Assembly: GCA_964019425.1 (NCBI GenBank)
Contig: OZ025854.1
Location: 1 to 64,000, forward strand
Length of the DNA stretch: 64,000 nt
Source of the DNA: Flectonema sp. DT1601
Taxonomy: Eukaryota > Euglenozoa > Diplonemea > Diplonemida > Diplonemidae
Reading direction: 5' to 3'
Shown: in pieces, positions 53,558-64,000 of the stretch
Numbering within the stretch: the first letter of the stretch is position 1
How the letters are laid out: each line of letters begins with the position of its first letter
Notes under the pieces: model-generated
Database searches by the model: none
Told to the model about the DNA's origin: nothing
The model's input: only the letters and a program-made list of their open reading frames with translations
Program-made: the position numbers and the translations under genes

Positions 53558-56500
53558 ATGACAAGTGGCTCGTTGAGGGGGCTCTTCCTTGCTGAATTGA
53601 TTGAAGACCCGCGAGTACGCTCAGCTTGGTGACCGGGTTCTTCTAGTCTTTGGTACAGTTCAGCAAAGTTAGAAGGATCTTTGTGTCCCATTTCAACATT
53701 TTTTCCGGGATTGAAGAGCTCTTGGAACTCAGCGAAGGAGATGGTGTTGTCTTTATTTGTGTCTGCCTTAGTGAAGCACTCAGCGCATTCTGCGTCAGTG
53801 AGTTTATTCGAAAGAACAGCTCGTAAGAATTGACGCATCTCTCCCTTACTGAGAGTCCCGTCTTTGTTGCGATCCGCTTGGTCGAATCTCCGCGTCATCA
53901 GTTCGCGTTGTTCTGGGTCGAGTGCGCGCATCAGTCGAAGCGCTCTGTTGGTTGTTCCAGCCATGACCATCGCTCCTCCTCCTCGAGCTTTGTCAGTGTA
54001 GTTTCGTAAACATTTATTTTGTTCCTTGCGTTGCTGTTTGTGCTGCGATCGAATGAGGCAACCCAACATAATATTATTCATCATCGCCAAGAACATTGCG
54101 ACAGACAAACCGATCATAATCGGAGTGATGTCTTCGCAACCCTTTTTAATATCATCCTGAAGCTTTATCTTACAGGCATCTCCATACAGCAGGTTAGAAT
54201 CGGGGTCACAATTGGCAGGGCAATAGTCTGAACTCGGCTGTCTGTTACAAGGCTGCGTGTATCCAGAACACTCTAACTCATCTTGAAAAGCGCAGACTTT
54301 CTCAGGACTCTTATCAACAAGAGTCTTCCAAAGCTCACGAAGTTCACAACCGACTCCAGAAATACCACAAATCGCAACATCTGAATCTTGAATAGTGCAA
54401 TTCGAGATAAAACTAATGTCATTCGTTGTAGAATTACTGATATCTACCGGGGAAGGAGTGCATGAGGGGCCTTCAATATGGTTACCAACGTAAATGACGA
54501 CGTAAGTTGTGTAGACCATGATAGCCAAAGTAAAGAAGAGTCCTAATCCGTTGATCCAAAGCATCCATTTCGCTCTAAACCACGCAGCTGTGAACCCAAC
54601 GTACGCCATGACGAACAACATAATGCACAATAATAATGCAGCCAGCAGTACTAATTTCAAGAACGATCCGACCTTGTCGTACTGGAGGAGGATAACAACT
54701 ACACCAGCAATGGCACACAACATGAAGAAGACTCCAAAGAACATAATTACCTTTCGGAAGAAACCCACCCAGCAATCGGCACCAGTGACGTAGACACTCT
54801 TAGCACGCCTGTAAGCATTTCTGTAGGAAAGACAAGTCCAACTGACGAGGAACATGAAAACAAAAACAGCAGCACCAATACCGATTGGTCCCTTCATCAG
54901 ATCTTCAACATCAGAGATGGCGTTCTTCTTTGAAGGAACGACTGCAACAAATGGTTTTGAAAAGTTGTAATCCGTAACACAACCATCTGCTGACTGACAT
55001 TGAGAAACATAATCAAAACTGACAGTACCTGCCGTGTCCATTGCAACGATTTGATCCCACAGTGCGGGCGATGGTTTTGTTCTGTCTGGTAAAGAGTTCT
55101 TACAGGTTCTCGTACCATTTCCATTAACAGTTGCGATGTCATTCACCATCTCAATAGTCCATGAGTATGTTTGTGAGAACTTCTGATTTTCAGGAACTGG
55201 ATTTGAACCCGCAGCTGTTCTTCTCTCAGCTTCGAACTGAGTCTTCATTTGAGGAGTCACCCAGTAAGTCTCATCTGAGAAAGTCACACTGACGGTGATT
55301 GGAGCAGACGTACTTCCTCTACAGTCAGCAAACCATTGAGCAGTGACGTACACGAATGCTGGCTCATCAACATTGAAATGACCAGCAACAGTAGTGGAAC
55401 TCCACGGAGCAGTCGCCATGGTGGCGGCTGAGTTTCCGCATTTCCAGGTAACACCGACTGGTCCTCCATCCAGAGCTAAACTGTAAGTTCCGAATTCTCT
55501 GTTTACAAATATGTAAACACCCGAATGCTTACCAGTTGGAGTAATGTAGAGCTTCTCACTGTTAAGTGGACACTTTGGATAAGTTGTGTCTATTCCAGTT
55601 CTGTAAAACATGAAAACAGTTCCCTCTCTACAAACTGGACAAAGACGAGGAACAATACCACCGATAGTCAGCTTCTCCATAAAACAATTCTCAGAAGGTT
55701 TGAAGTAGTTTGTCCAACCACACTTTGCAATTGGATTTGTTGATACGGTGTAGTAGTCAGACTCTCCGATAATTGCATTTCTGAGTGAGTTTCCGTATCC
55801 TACCCATGCTGACCAAGGCTCACCAGTACTACTGTGGTGACAGTTTGTGTATTTAATTACTTTACTTTCAGAGACTTGAGTGTCGTACTCGTCCATGAGA
55901 TCAGCATAGCAGTGACCAGTTTCATGAAAAAAGAGAGAAGCGAAAGTTCCTCTTTCTTTTGCGTAATCATTCAAGTTAAAGTAAGAAATTGAAAAACTAC
56001 CAACTCGGACAGTCTCTCTGTAGGATGCGGCACCTCCGTACATGTTGCTGTTGACCAAAACAATAGCAACGACGTTCTTCTTATTGATGCATCCGCTAGG
56101 AGCGGTATCAGCCAGAGCTTGGATCTTAGCAGGCGAGCAAAACAAAGCTCTCTCTACAACTGTTCCGTAAGAACAGTCAAGATTGTCATTTACTTTTACA
56201 CTTTTTGTTGGTATCGAAGCTCCTGATTCCGGAGATGATTGCCAAACTGCGAACACATTAAATCCCGACAGGTATCTCTTGTATGAAACGCTGTGGTTGA
56301 GGTGCTGGGCATTTTCACAGTCGTCGCAGGAGTTGAACAAAATCTTTTTAACATCGTTGACATGTTGAATAAACTTAGCTTTCTCAGAGGAAAGGTAACC
56401 ACCCGATAAGAATATAAGATTCTGTTGCGTTTCGACAGGACCAGATTGGGAGAGTGGTGACAACACTTCCTGCTCGAGGATGTGTCCTGAACGAGTGCTA

Positions 56501-56985
56501 CGCTTGTGAATTGAACCAGATGTGCGGATTTGTTTGAAAGTTGGAATCGCGACAACGAAGGAAGCCTGAAGGTACATGTCTTCCACAACGATGCTGGTGA
56601 CGTGAGGAGGTAGAACAGCATCAATAGAAGCATGTTTGTGGTATTCAAGTCCTGAACTGAATTCCTCGCTGTCAGGATCCCATCCGTGAGCATCGAAACT
56701 TCTGGCTCTCGTGTGAGTGACGTGATGAGCCATGTCACCCTCATGTCCTAACTTCTGCTTCTCAGGAGTATCATGAAATTTCACGTGCACCTCATCACCT
56801 GCAATGGTCTCACTCGCCGGGTGAGTCCTCCTGTGACTTGCTACTGAGTCCTTCGTCATCTTCGACAGCACCACTTCTGCCCCGAGCTCTCTCGAGACTT
56901 CGATTACTACCAACTTGTTTGTTGCCGAATCACACCATCCGGTGCTCGACAAAACCAGAAACAATACAAAATTAACAATCCGCAT
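53554..56985 (-). CDS. Membrane-anchored M64-type metallopeptidase with five TM segments and two EF-hands, 1143 aa
   Basis: Signal peptide at 1-19 (MRIVNFVLFLVLSSTGWCDS), which supports the ATG at 56985. Residues ~185-470 match the M64 (IgA-peptidase-like) fold: LIFLSGGYLSSEKAKF, FNVFAVWQSSPESGA, VVAIVLVNSNMYGG, then the zinc site H354-E-T-G-H358 with LMDEY at 363-367. Glu355 is the catalytic base. A Cys-rich beta-type region follows (~470-680), then TM segments at about 700-722, 743-768, 775-800, 807-835 and 951-978, with a ~110-residue Cys-rich loop between the fourth and fifth. The cytosolic end has EF-hands DRNKDGTLSKGE (1037-1048) and DTNKDNTISFAE (1074-1085). A calcium-responsive surface protease is the likely reading. 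The stop codon lies in a GTAAGT, so the gene may continue by splicing. Confidence 0.88.
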   Translation of the reverse strand: MRIVNFVLFLVLSSTGWCDSATNKLVVIEVSRELGAEVVLSKMTKDSVASHRRTHPASETIAGDEVHVKFHDTPEKQKLGHEGDMAHHVTHTRARSFDAHGWDPDSEEFSSGLEYHKHASIDAVLPPHVTSIVVEDMYLQASFVVAIPTFKQIRTSGSIHKRSTRSGHILEQEVLSPLSQSGPVETQQNLIFLSGGYLSSEKAKFIQHVNDVKKILFNSCDDCENAQHLNHSVSYKRYLSGFNVFAVWQSSPESGASIPTKSVKVNDNLDCSYGTVVERALFCSPAKIQALADTAPSGCINKKNVVAIVLVNSNMYGGAASYRETVRVGSFSISYFNLNDYAKERGTFASLFFHETGHCYADLMDEYDTQVSESKVIKYTNCHHSSTGEPWSAWVGYGNSLRNAIIGESDYYTVSTNPIAKCGWTNYFKPSENCFMEKLTIGGIVPRLCPVCREGTVFMFYRTGIDTTYPKCPLNSEKLYITPTGKHSGVYIFVNREFGTYSLALDGGPVGVTWKCGNSAATMATAPWSSTTVAGHFNVDEPAFVYVTAQWFADCRGSTSAPITVSVTFSDETYWVTPQMKTQFEAERRTAAGSNPVPENQKFSQTYSWTIEMVNDIATVNGNGTRTCKNSLPDRTKPSPALWDQIVAMDTAGTVSFDYVSQCQSADGCVTDYNFSKPFVAVVPSKKNAISDVEDLMKGPIGIGAAVFVFMFLVSWTCLSYRNAYRRAKSVYVTGADCWVGFFRKVIMFFGVFFMLCAIAGVVVILLQYDKVGSFLKLVLLAALLLCIMLFVMAYVGFTAAWFRAKWMLWINGLGLFFTLAIMVYTTYVVIYVGNHIEGPSCTPSPVDISNSTTNDISFISNCTIQDSDVAICGISGVGCELRELWKTLVDKSPEKVCAFQDELECSGYTQPCNRQPSSDYCPANCDPDSNLLYGDACKIKLQDDIKKGCEDITPIMIGLSVAMFLAMMNNIMLGCLIRSQHKQQRKEQNKCLRNYTDKARGGGAMVMAGTTNRALRLMRALDPEQRELMTRRFDQADRNKDGTLSKGEMRQFLRAVLSNKLTDAECAECFTKADTNKDNTISFAEFQELFNPGKNVEMGHKDPSNFAELYQRLEEPGHQAERTRGSSINSARKSPLNEPLVM

Positions 56986-56999
56986 CGTGATAGTTTTTT

Positions 57000-59900
57000 G
57001 TCTGTATCTAAGTGGGGTAGAATTATATCAAAAAATGTGAAAAAATGCCAACATTGTATTGTTTAACTGATACCATGTGCGTGGACGGATTAATTTCATA
57101 AAATAGTTTTATCTGCGGGGTGTGAATAATACTTAACAAACTTTAATCAAACTACCATCACAGAATCTTCCAAAGCCTAAAATTTGCCTGGATGTTTAAA
57201 TCCATACTGCCGTGGTTTCTTTTCCCGTTCTTATTTTAACTTTTTTTTCTTGCGAAGGGGCTGAGTACATGTTTGCACTCACAAAAAAAAAAAAAAAAAA
57301 AAAAAAGGCGAAAAACAAGTAAATTAAAACTTAATTTTTGTGACCTTCCTCTCAAATTAAAGCAAACACCGTACTTACACAGAAGACAAGTCTCATTGTC
57401 TAACATTTTTTTTTAATATTTTCGTCTTCCTTTTCTTTTTGGTGTTCTATTGTTCCGTGTGGAGGCAGGCTCTCTCCAAAGCGAGAAGTCACGCACAGAA
57501 GGGAAAAAAAAAAAAATTTTCCTTTGTAAAAAAAAATTTAGCATGCGACCTCAATGTGTGGTCAAAAGTAATTAACAAACAAAATGAAATTCACGAAAAC
57601 CAGAACAATCTGCAGGGAAAAAAAAAAAAAAGGGAGACTTTGTTTGGTGTTGGTGCTGATATTTGGTTTGCTTCTAGTCTGCAAAACAGAGAGTTGTTTT
57701 TTTTTTTTTTTTTTTTTTTTTTTGTCTTGTGAACCCTCAAGTTTATCACAATGACGGATCATACTTCCGAATCACAAGTTCGGTTCTTCACCATCACAGT
57801 GAGGGCTCCCCCACTCACATAAAAAAATCAAAACCACGCAGACCATAAACCTTCATCGGAAAAAAAGGGGAAAAAAATGCATGCTTTCGGAACAAGATAG
57901 GAGCGTTATAAAAAAAAATTCAGACTTCCGTAAGTCAGTTCTGAACAAGCACACAGAACCCAACTAATGCAGTTGAGTGGAACTAAAAAATTGGGAGATC
58001 TTTAACTGGTGAGTGGCAATGCATGAAAATCAAGCAGGCGCATGAAAAAAAAAAAATAAAATATAAAAAAAATAAAAAAAAACAGGAGTAAAGTTAGATA
58101 CCAATAAGGAGGGTCTGTTATATCGACAGTGAAGAGTCAAAACTTGAGTCAAGACGCAGGCCAGGAGAGGCCAGTCTTATTTATTATTATTTGTTTTACG
58201 AATCCCAGGAAGACAAGAATCAGGAAAAGCCCAACAGGGTAACATCTCACAGACGATAAGAAATGTACGTCTTATCTTTTTTTGTGCACAAAAATTAGTC
58301 CCGTAGTCAGTGAGTTTAATATGAGCGCGGGAAAATCGTTTCATTCTATTTTTTTTTTTTTTTTTTTTTTCGTTTCTTCCGAAAAAAAGCTTCCCTTTTC
58401 AATTTCTTTAAGAAAAGGATGAGGGGAAAAAAAAAAAAAAAAGGGAAAGAGAAGAAAAAAAAAGAAACAACCACCAGAATAAGAAATTTAGCCAAAACAA
58501 AAAAACAAAAAAAATTTCCCGGTCTCTTTAATTTCTCACCAAGAAAATGGGGATTAAAGACACTTTAGAAAAAAGTTATTTTGACCACAATCAATCAATC
58601 CAGCAGGATGTTCTGCTATTTAAAAAAAAAAAAAAATGATTCCTCTTCACACTGGGTAATCATAATATTGTTTTTGTTTCTTTTTTTTTTTTTTTCACAA
58701 TACAAAAATGTCAGGTTTTGCTTGTTCAAAATAAAAGAAATTATACCTCTCTGGATGTCAGCAATTAAAAAACGAGAGAAATGAAACAAAGAGAATTTTT
58801 TTGTTTTGAAGAAAAATTTGAAAAAAAAAAAAAAAAAAGAAAGAAAAAGAAGAAGAAGAGATGTATAAGCAAGGGCGAAAAAAAAAAAAAAAAAAAAAAA
58901 AGTCTTCCCAAACAGATGTATCAAACCAGGAGTGGCTTGCTCCTGGTTAATTGCATTTTCATTTTTTATGCCGCAAATTAATATTTCAATTATTCGTCAA
59001 AAGTAGCCCACTTTAAACAAAAACAGAAAGAAAAAGGATCGTTGCAAATATATAATTGCGGCACAAGAAAACAGCGTTCAAAATCCTTATTTTTTTATTT
59101 ATTTTTTTATTATTTCATTTATTTTTTCTGTTTAAAAATCAAAAAAAAAAAAAGAGAAACAACCTACAAAACACCCTTTATATCGCAATAATGCAAGGCA
59201 GTCATTTATATCTCGCTGTGTGTTCACCCAAGTAATATATGTTAATTGCTAGCAGAATAAGAAAGTGTTACCATAAAAATAATAAATATATAAATCTCGT
59301 GATGTGGTGTTGTTCACCAACCCTGAGGGGGGAACTTTTAGAAAATGGTCAGCTGTTAACAGCGGAGCCATCAAAATAAAGACGAATATGTATAAAAAAA
59401 AGAAACGAATCAGTGCGAGTTTATTTTTTTTTTTAAGTTATCTCCCGCATACAGAGCTACACTCTTTGGACGGCTTTGTTTTTTTTTCTTTCGCGGGAAT
59501 TGTTTATTTTACGATACTGAAAAATTTCGCAAGTCACACTGGGTTCCTTTTTTTTTTTCCCCTTCTTTTTTTTTTTTTTTTTTCATAAATAAATTTTCAA
59601 AAAAGAAAAAAACAACCATGCAAAGATTACTTCACACCCAACAGACCACTATTCGCAGCAGTCGATCAGCGATGGACTCTGACTGCGAAGCAACCAAAAC
59701 AATTAAAAAACAGAATAATAAATAATAAATTCTACGCATAAATAATGTCTCTTGAAGACAGGGGCAGAGAGGTCATAATCTCGCTAAATGTAACATGAAT
59801 GCGTGAAATAGTGATAGCAATTTAACACTTTTTTTTCCCTTCTTTTCTTTATTCTTTTTCTTAAATGTAATTTTGTGTAAAAGTTTTGTTTTTTCTTTGC

Positions 59901-60430
59901 TATTTTTTTTTTAATTTTTATAAAACATTTATACCATTTTTTTCGAGACATTTATTTTTTTTTTTTTTTTTTTTTGAGATAAGGCAACTAATGTCCGGCT
60001 TCAGTGTTTGCACGATGCATTTCAATTCTTTTAATCAAAAGATTAAATTCAGAATAAGGTTTATGAGAGGTTCTCCTACTGGAGAATTTTTTTTATCAAA
60101 CATGGCTGCACTGTGCTATTATATACCATGTCAAAGAAAAGTATGTATACAGAATTTTTTTTTTTTTTTTTTTTCGCACATTAACTATTTACAAAAAACA
60201 ATGCTAGTTGCACAAAAAAGTTTTACCTTTTCAGAAAAAATAAACAAGGTGCTACTGACCGACAGTCAATAATCCGGCATGTGAAGCACCAATCCCAAGA
60301 TGCTTAGTCGGCCTTCAAATTGAACAGAAAAAAAGAGAAGAAAAGAAAAGCTATAAATAACAGGGATCAATAGAGTTGAAAGAACATCAAAAACAAATAA
60401 TGGTTGGTTTCGCGGCTAAAATTAAAAAAA
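57000..60430. other. AT-rich intergenic region upstream of the M64 gene
   Basis: Promoter side of the M64 gene, then ~3.4 kb of homopolymer-rich DNA. No conserved ORF, tRNA or repeat that I can support. Confidence 0.55.
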
Positions 60431-60458
60431 TCTTTTTTCTTCAGACCATACCCCTTAC

Positions 60459-60589
60459 CTGTGTTAGTTAGATTAAAAGTTTTGTTAGCAAGTCCAGAAC
60501 TAATGACTGCAGGGGTAACCCACACCCAATCACGGATATTGGGTTTATAGCGTCGGCTGGAAAGATCAGCTGCCCACCTCACCCAGAGA
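60459..60589 (-). CDS. Candidate internal coding exon
   Basis: Bounded by a TTTTTTCAACTTGTTAG acceptor and an ACACAG|GTAAGG donor. The 131 nt are open for 43 codons (WVRWAADLSSRRYKPNIRDW near the start) with balanced composition, unlike the surrounding homopolymers. No neighbouring exon was identified and no family is recognised. Confidence 0.3.
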
Positions 60590-62473
60590 CTAACAAGTTG
60601 AAAAAAGAAATAAGCAGTGGGAAGTGAAGAGCAATAAATAAAATTATCTTTTTTCATATATATTTTTTTTCTTTCCTTTTCTTAATGAAATAAAATGTGC
60701 CGTCTAATGCCGTCATACCACAAAAAAAAAAAAAAAGGGAAAACAAAAATTTAAAAAAAAAAAAAACCCGGAACATGACCGGGCCCGCTCACCCCTAGCA
60801 GTAGTATCGCAAAGGGGTTTACCGAAGACTTTAAAAAAGAAGACCACAAAAAATTGAGCAACAATCTGTAAGAAGGAATAGAATCAAAAGGAAACTCCAA
60901 ATGAGACAGTCAGTTTTACGTCTTAACTGCTACGGACCAATATGAGGCTGACACGAAAAGCTTAGTACAAAAGAAGAAGAAAAAAAAAACATTAAAATTC
61001 AGAGAAATATTTTCAACAGAATAATAAAACACACTACGGGATACATTTTGCTATATTAAGGGAGCTTGCGCAGCCTTCAGGGGGGCAACGTGCACCTAAC
61101 AAACTTAATCATAAAGAGGCGCAAGTGTGCCATAGCTAATAAAGTAGAAAAATTAATCAGAAAAAATAGTCAGAAAAACCTCATTAGTTCAGGTTTCGAG
61201 AAGCAGGAAACACGGAAGGGCTAACAAGGAGTAAACACGAAATGATACCCTTGGCAGGACCCTCACCGACTGATGGCAAACTAGTACACCAATAACAACG
61301 ATTCAGTTTTTTTTTTTTTTTTTTTTTTTTTTTGGAGAAATTTACTTTGGAAAAGCCATCAAAAATGAAACAAAATAAAAATAACGGAAGAGCGAGAAAG
61401 TAATCAAGACTGCTTTTTAAACAAAAAAAAAAAAAAAAAAGAAAAACGCGTTTTTCACTCGGTTTGACTTTTTTTTCCGTAACAAAATTAACAAAGACAA
61501 AAATAATAACAGAACAGTCGGCCGGCACAAAACAAAAGGCCGGGTAAGGAGGAGACGACAAGGCGAACAAAAGGCCACCTTTCGCACACCAATGACTCAC
61601 TCGCTCAAAATCAAACCAACAGAACTTATATTTACTATCGGCTAGCGAAGCGGCGAAAAAAAAAGAATGACTACAAAAAAAAAAAAAAAAAGAAGAAGTC
61701 AAAAAGAGAGAGAGCGAAAGGCTGCAACGTTTTAATAAGAAGAAAACAACAAAAAGAGGTTCCGATACTTTCTTTTTGTTCTTTCTTATTTTTTTTTTTT
61801 TTCTTTTGGGACACTAAATCCCAGCCAGAATATCGGGAAAATCAATCAACAAGAAGAAAGCAACGGATCGCTTAACAACAAAAAAGCATCAATCACTTGA
61901 TGCCACAACGATCCCACAAGTTTTCCTGTTATCTCGAATTAAAATTTCTTTTCTTTTATTTTTTTATTTTTTCTTTCTCTTTCTCTTTTCGCAAGAGAAA
62001 AAAATACAAAGGAGGAGAAAATAAAACAGGTTATCTCAGAGTAACAGAAAGCATTCTCCGTGTGGGATTTAATTACAATTATTATGTTGAAAAACCGCCG
62101 GGGGTCCAAAAAAAAAAAAAGTGAAAACAAAAAAAGGGATACTTGAATTGTTTTATTTTTCGCATCTCTCGATCGTTGTCCATAAAAGGAGAGATAGAGA
62201 AAAACAAAAACAAGAGAAAAAGATTTCTTCGACGAACAGCATAAAACAATCATCTGCTACGAAAACTAAACAAGGGATCTTACAGGGGAAAATATTGAGA
62301 TCGTAACTGAAAGAAAAAAAAAAAAAAAAAGAAAAAAAAAAAAAGAAAAAAAAACAATTTTCGGTATTCTGATATGAAAAAACAAAGAAATTAAATATAT
62401 TTTAACAAAGAAAAAAAAAAAAAAAAAGCAACAATCCCACCTATTTTTTTTATTTTTTTCCCATATTGGTCCA

Positions 62474-62504
<31 letters not shown>

Positions 62505-63740
62505 TGTACTTTTTATCGCTGCCTTGCTGATAAATCAAAACGACAGAAAACGAGATCCTTTTTTTTTTTTTTTTTTTTCCCCGTTCGATAGTAGGGATTT
62601 TAAACAAAAAAAAAGAAAAATGTTTTCGCGCACTGAAACCGTAAAAGATATATAAGTACGAGACACAACGTTGCGCTTCAAATGAGCACTTTAAGTGACT
62701 TACTCACAGCGACAGAGGTCCCAATCCATAGCCGTTTCATGTGCCTGCCTAAACATTATTATTCTTATAAAAAAGTTTTCTTATTTTTTAAATTGGCCTT
62801 TCAGTTCCTTTCGGATATTATTTTGGTTTGTTTGTTTTTATTTTATTTTTTATTATTTTTTTTTTTTGACCAATTTAGCAGAAAAAACGAGTAAATTCCA
62901 AAAAAAAAAATAAAATAAAAAATGTTGCAAGGTTTTAACTGAAAATTTTTGGCTGAAGATTTAGTTTTTAAAGGGGAAAAAAAAAGGGGGAGATTCGCTG
63001 CAGTGAACTCACTGATCCGAATGTACGTTAGATAAAAGTAACCAAGAGTTACATAGGAAGGATGTCATCATTAATAGCTGGAAAAATAATCAATTTTTTT
63101 TTTTTTTTTTTTTTTACTGAAATTCAAAAGGCAGCCGTCAATGTCATAGGAAACAACACTCATAGCAAAGATAAAAGAACGAGGAAAAAAACAGTTGTAT
63201 TTTTTTTTGTTGACTAGACGGAATTGTGAAGAGCTAAAGAAAAAAGAATATTTTACTTTTGCCTTTTGCGTGCACAACCTGCCAGTCAGAATTATTTTTA
63301 AAAAAATATATCAGAATTCGAATTACTTGCAAACACACAGTCAGATGGGGTGAAACTTTGACAATGTAAAAAACAGTAACAACTTTAGGGTATTAAAAAC
63401 AAAATTAATATCAAGTACTTGACTGGAAAAATATTTGTAGTTGTTAGTCAAGGAAAAGGTCCGTTTAGAGAAAAAAGGAAAAAAACATAAAGGGAACTAC
63501 ATTTTTTTTTTTGTCTCATTGACCAGAAGGCGTTGTCGAATCTGGTAATTCGGGGACCACGTTGAGCGACTCATGCCCTGTAGTCCGTTACAACTTTACT
63601 TAAACAAAAAGTTAAAAAGAAAGAAAAAAAAAAACAATTCCTATTAGTTCGTGGCACAGTATTAGCGGCGCACTCTTTTGTTATAAAAACGAAAAAGTAC
63701 AACGCTTCGAACAATTCAATTGATATTCCCGTCACTTCCA
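60590..63740. other. AT-rich region, possibly intronic
   Basis: Dense poly(A)/poly(T) tracts. Two hairpins (CCCGG/CCGGG and ACCCCT/AGGGGT) lie at about 60765-60825. Other splice-like sites on the minus strand (for example GTAAGT near 62698) suggest, but do not prove, exons of a minus-strand gene. Confidence 0.4.
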
Positions 63741-63744
63741 ACAC

Positions 63745-63904
63745 TCAAAAGGAATAACAATCTCCCCGACATCCTTGACTGTCAGCGGCAGCGTAGTAAA
63801 TGACTGCAAATAAATAAATAATACCACTTGGAGGCCAATTGAACACAGTTGAGCGCCACTTGCCGTTACGAATATCAGTACTCACGAGTATGTAATTTAA
63901 ATGA
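63745..63904 (-). CDS. Candidate terminal exon of a minus-strand gene
   Basis: Starts after a GACGTTTTTAG acceptor-like site, is open for ~52 codons (IRNGKWRSTVFNWPPSGIIY in the middle) and ends at TGA 63747-63745. An alternative reading uses a TTTATTTGCAG acceptor inside it and another frame ending at 63732. Protein-like composition but no recognised family; the gene would extend beyond the window. Confidence 0.3.
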
Positions 63905-63947
63905 CTAAAAACGTCTTGAAAAACTTAACTATTGCCAACGATCACCA

Positions 63948-63970
63948 GGGAGGGAGGGAGGGAGGGAGGG
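63948..63970 (+). repeat. (GGGA)n run with six GGG blocks
   Basis: Six GGG runs separated by single A, a strong G-quadruplex pattern near the window edge. Confidence 0.85.
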
Positions 63971-64000
63971 CGGTCTTTTTGTCACTAACCGTATTTACTG

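Noticed and set aside
53247-53564. Minus-strand ORF of 105 codons starting just at the end of the M64 gene
   Set aside because: Low-complexity lysine/phenylalanine content from homopolymers; more likely 3' UTR or intron.
60775-60830. U4 snRNA-like 5' stretch (GCAGTAGTATCG ... GGGGTTTACCGAAG)
   Set aside because: The kink-turn bases and stem I region expected of U4 are missing and no Sm site follows. Likely chance similarity plus two simple hairpins.
58616-62607. Many short ORFs rich in F/K/N (for example 58616-58924, 61184-61702, 62266-62607)
   Set aside because: They are translations of poly(A) and poly(T) runs, without domains or conserved starts.

Overview
This is eukaryotic DNA. It has no bacterial-style operons, and it contains APE-type non-LTR retrotransposons (LINEs), a Mutator-like transposase, a eukaryotic tRNA-Ser gene followed by a T-run terminator, GT-AG splice-site candidates, and very many poly(A)/poly(T) tracts. 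I cannot place the organism from sequence alone; a protist or another early-branching eukaryote fits. Most of the window is accessory DNA.

Layout. 1-9261: about 1157 nearly perfect copies of the octamer TTTGCGGG. 9262-33709: a stack of LINEs of one family, all on the minus strand, arranged head to tail so that the poly(A) tail of one copy abuts the 5' end of the next. In order of decreasing coordinate these are D (30276-33709), C (23643-29660), B (17588-23640), a short subfamily copy (16395-17587), a SINE-like repeat (R1), A (12509-16018) and E (9262-12508), whose 3' half is replaced by the octamer array. D carries a 1.45 kb insertion flanked by identical 91-bp direct repeats. 33994-35905: a MULE transposase gene with one frame break. 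35990-36058: a degenerate tRNA-like gene. 36072-44525: three copies of a second LINE family in tandem with an exact 2883-bp period. 44526-45850: fragments of two short dispersed repeats (R1 and R2) around a GC-rich, purine-rich stretch. 45882-45963: tRNA-Ser(GCT).

46421-51422 looks like the decayed remains of an integrated virus-like element. It is bracketed by a short direct repeat. On the minus strand it holds a compact run of small ORFs: a parvovirus-type phospholipase A2 motif, a 30-residue ORF with a possible 57-bp intron, a single-TM protein and a basic protein. Broken ORFs lie around them. 53554-56985 encodes the one clear cellular protein: a secreted or surface M64-type metallopeptidase ectodomain followed by about five TM segments and two EF-hands. 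The flanks (51.4-53.5 kb and 57-64 kb) are AT-rich and homopolymer-rich, with only weak exon candidates.

How the parts relate. The LINEs supply EN/RT/RNase H functions, but almost every copy is broken. R1 is non-autonomous and probably depends on a LINE. Two retroelements have their poly(A) ends within about 15 bp of a tRNA or tRNA-like gene, which suggests a shared insertion preference. The virus-like block and the M64/EF-hand protein are the parts most likely to be new.
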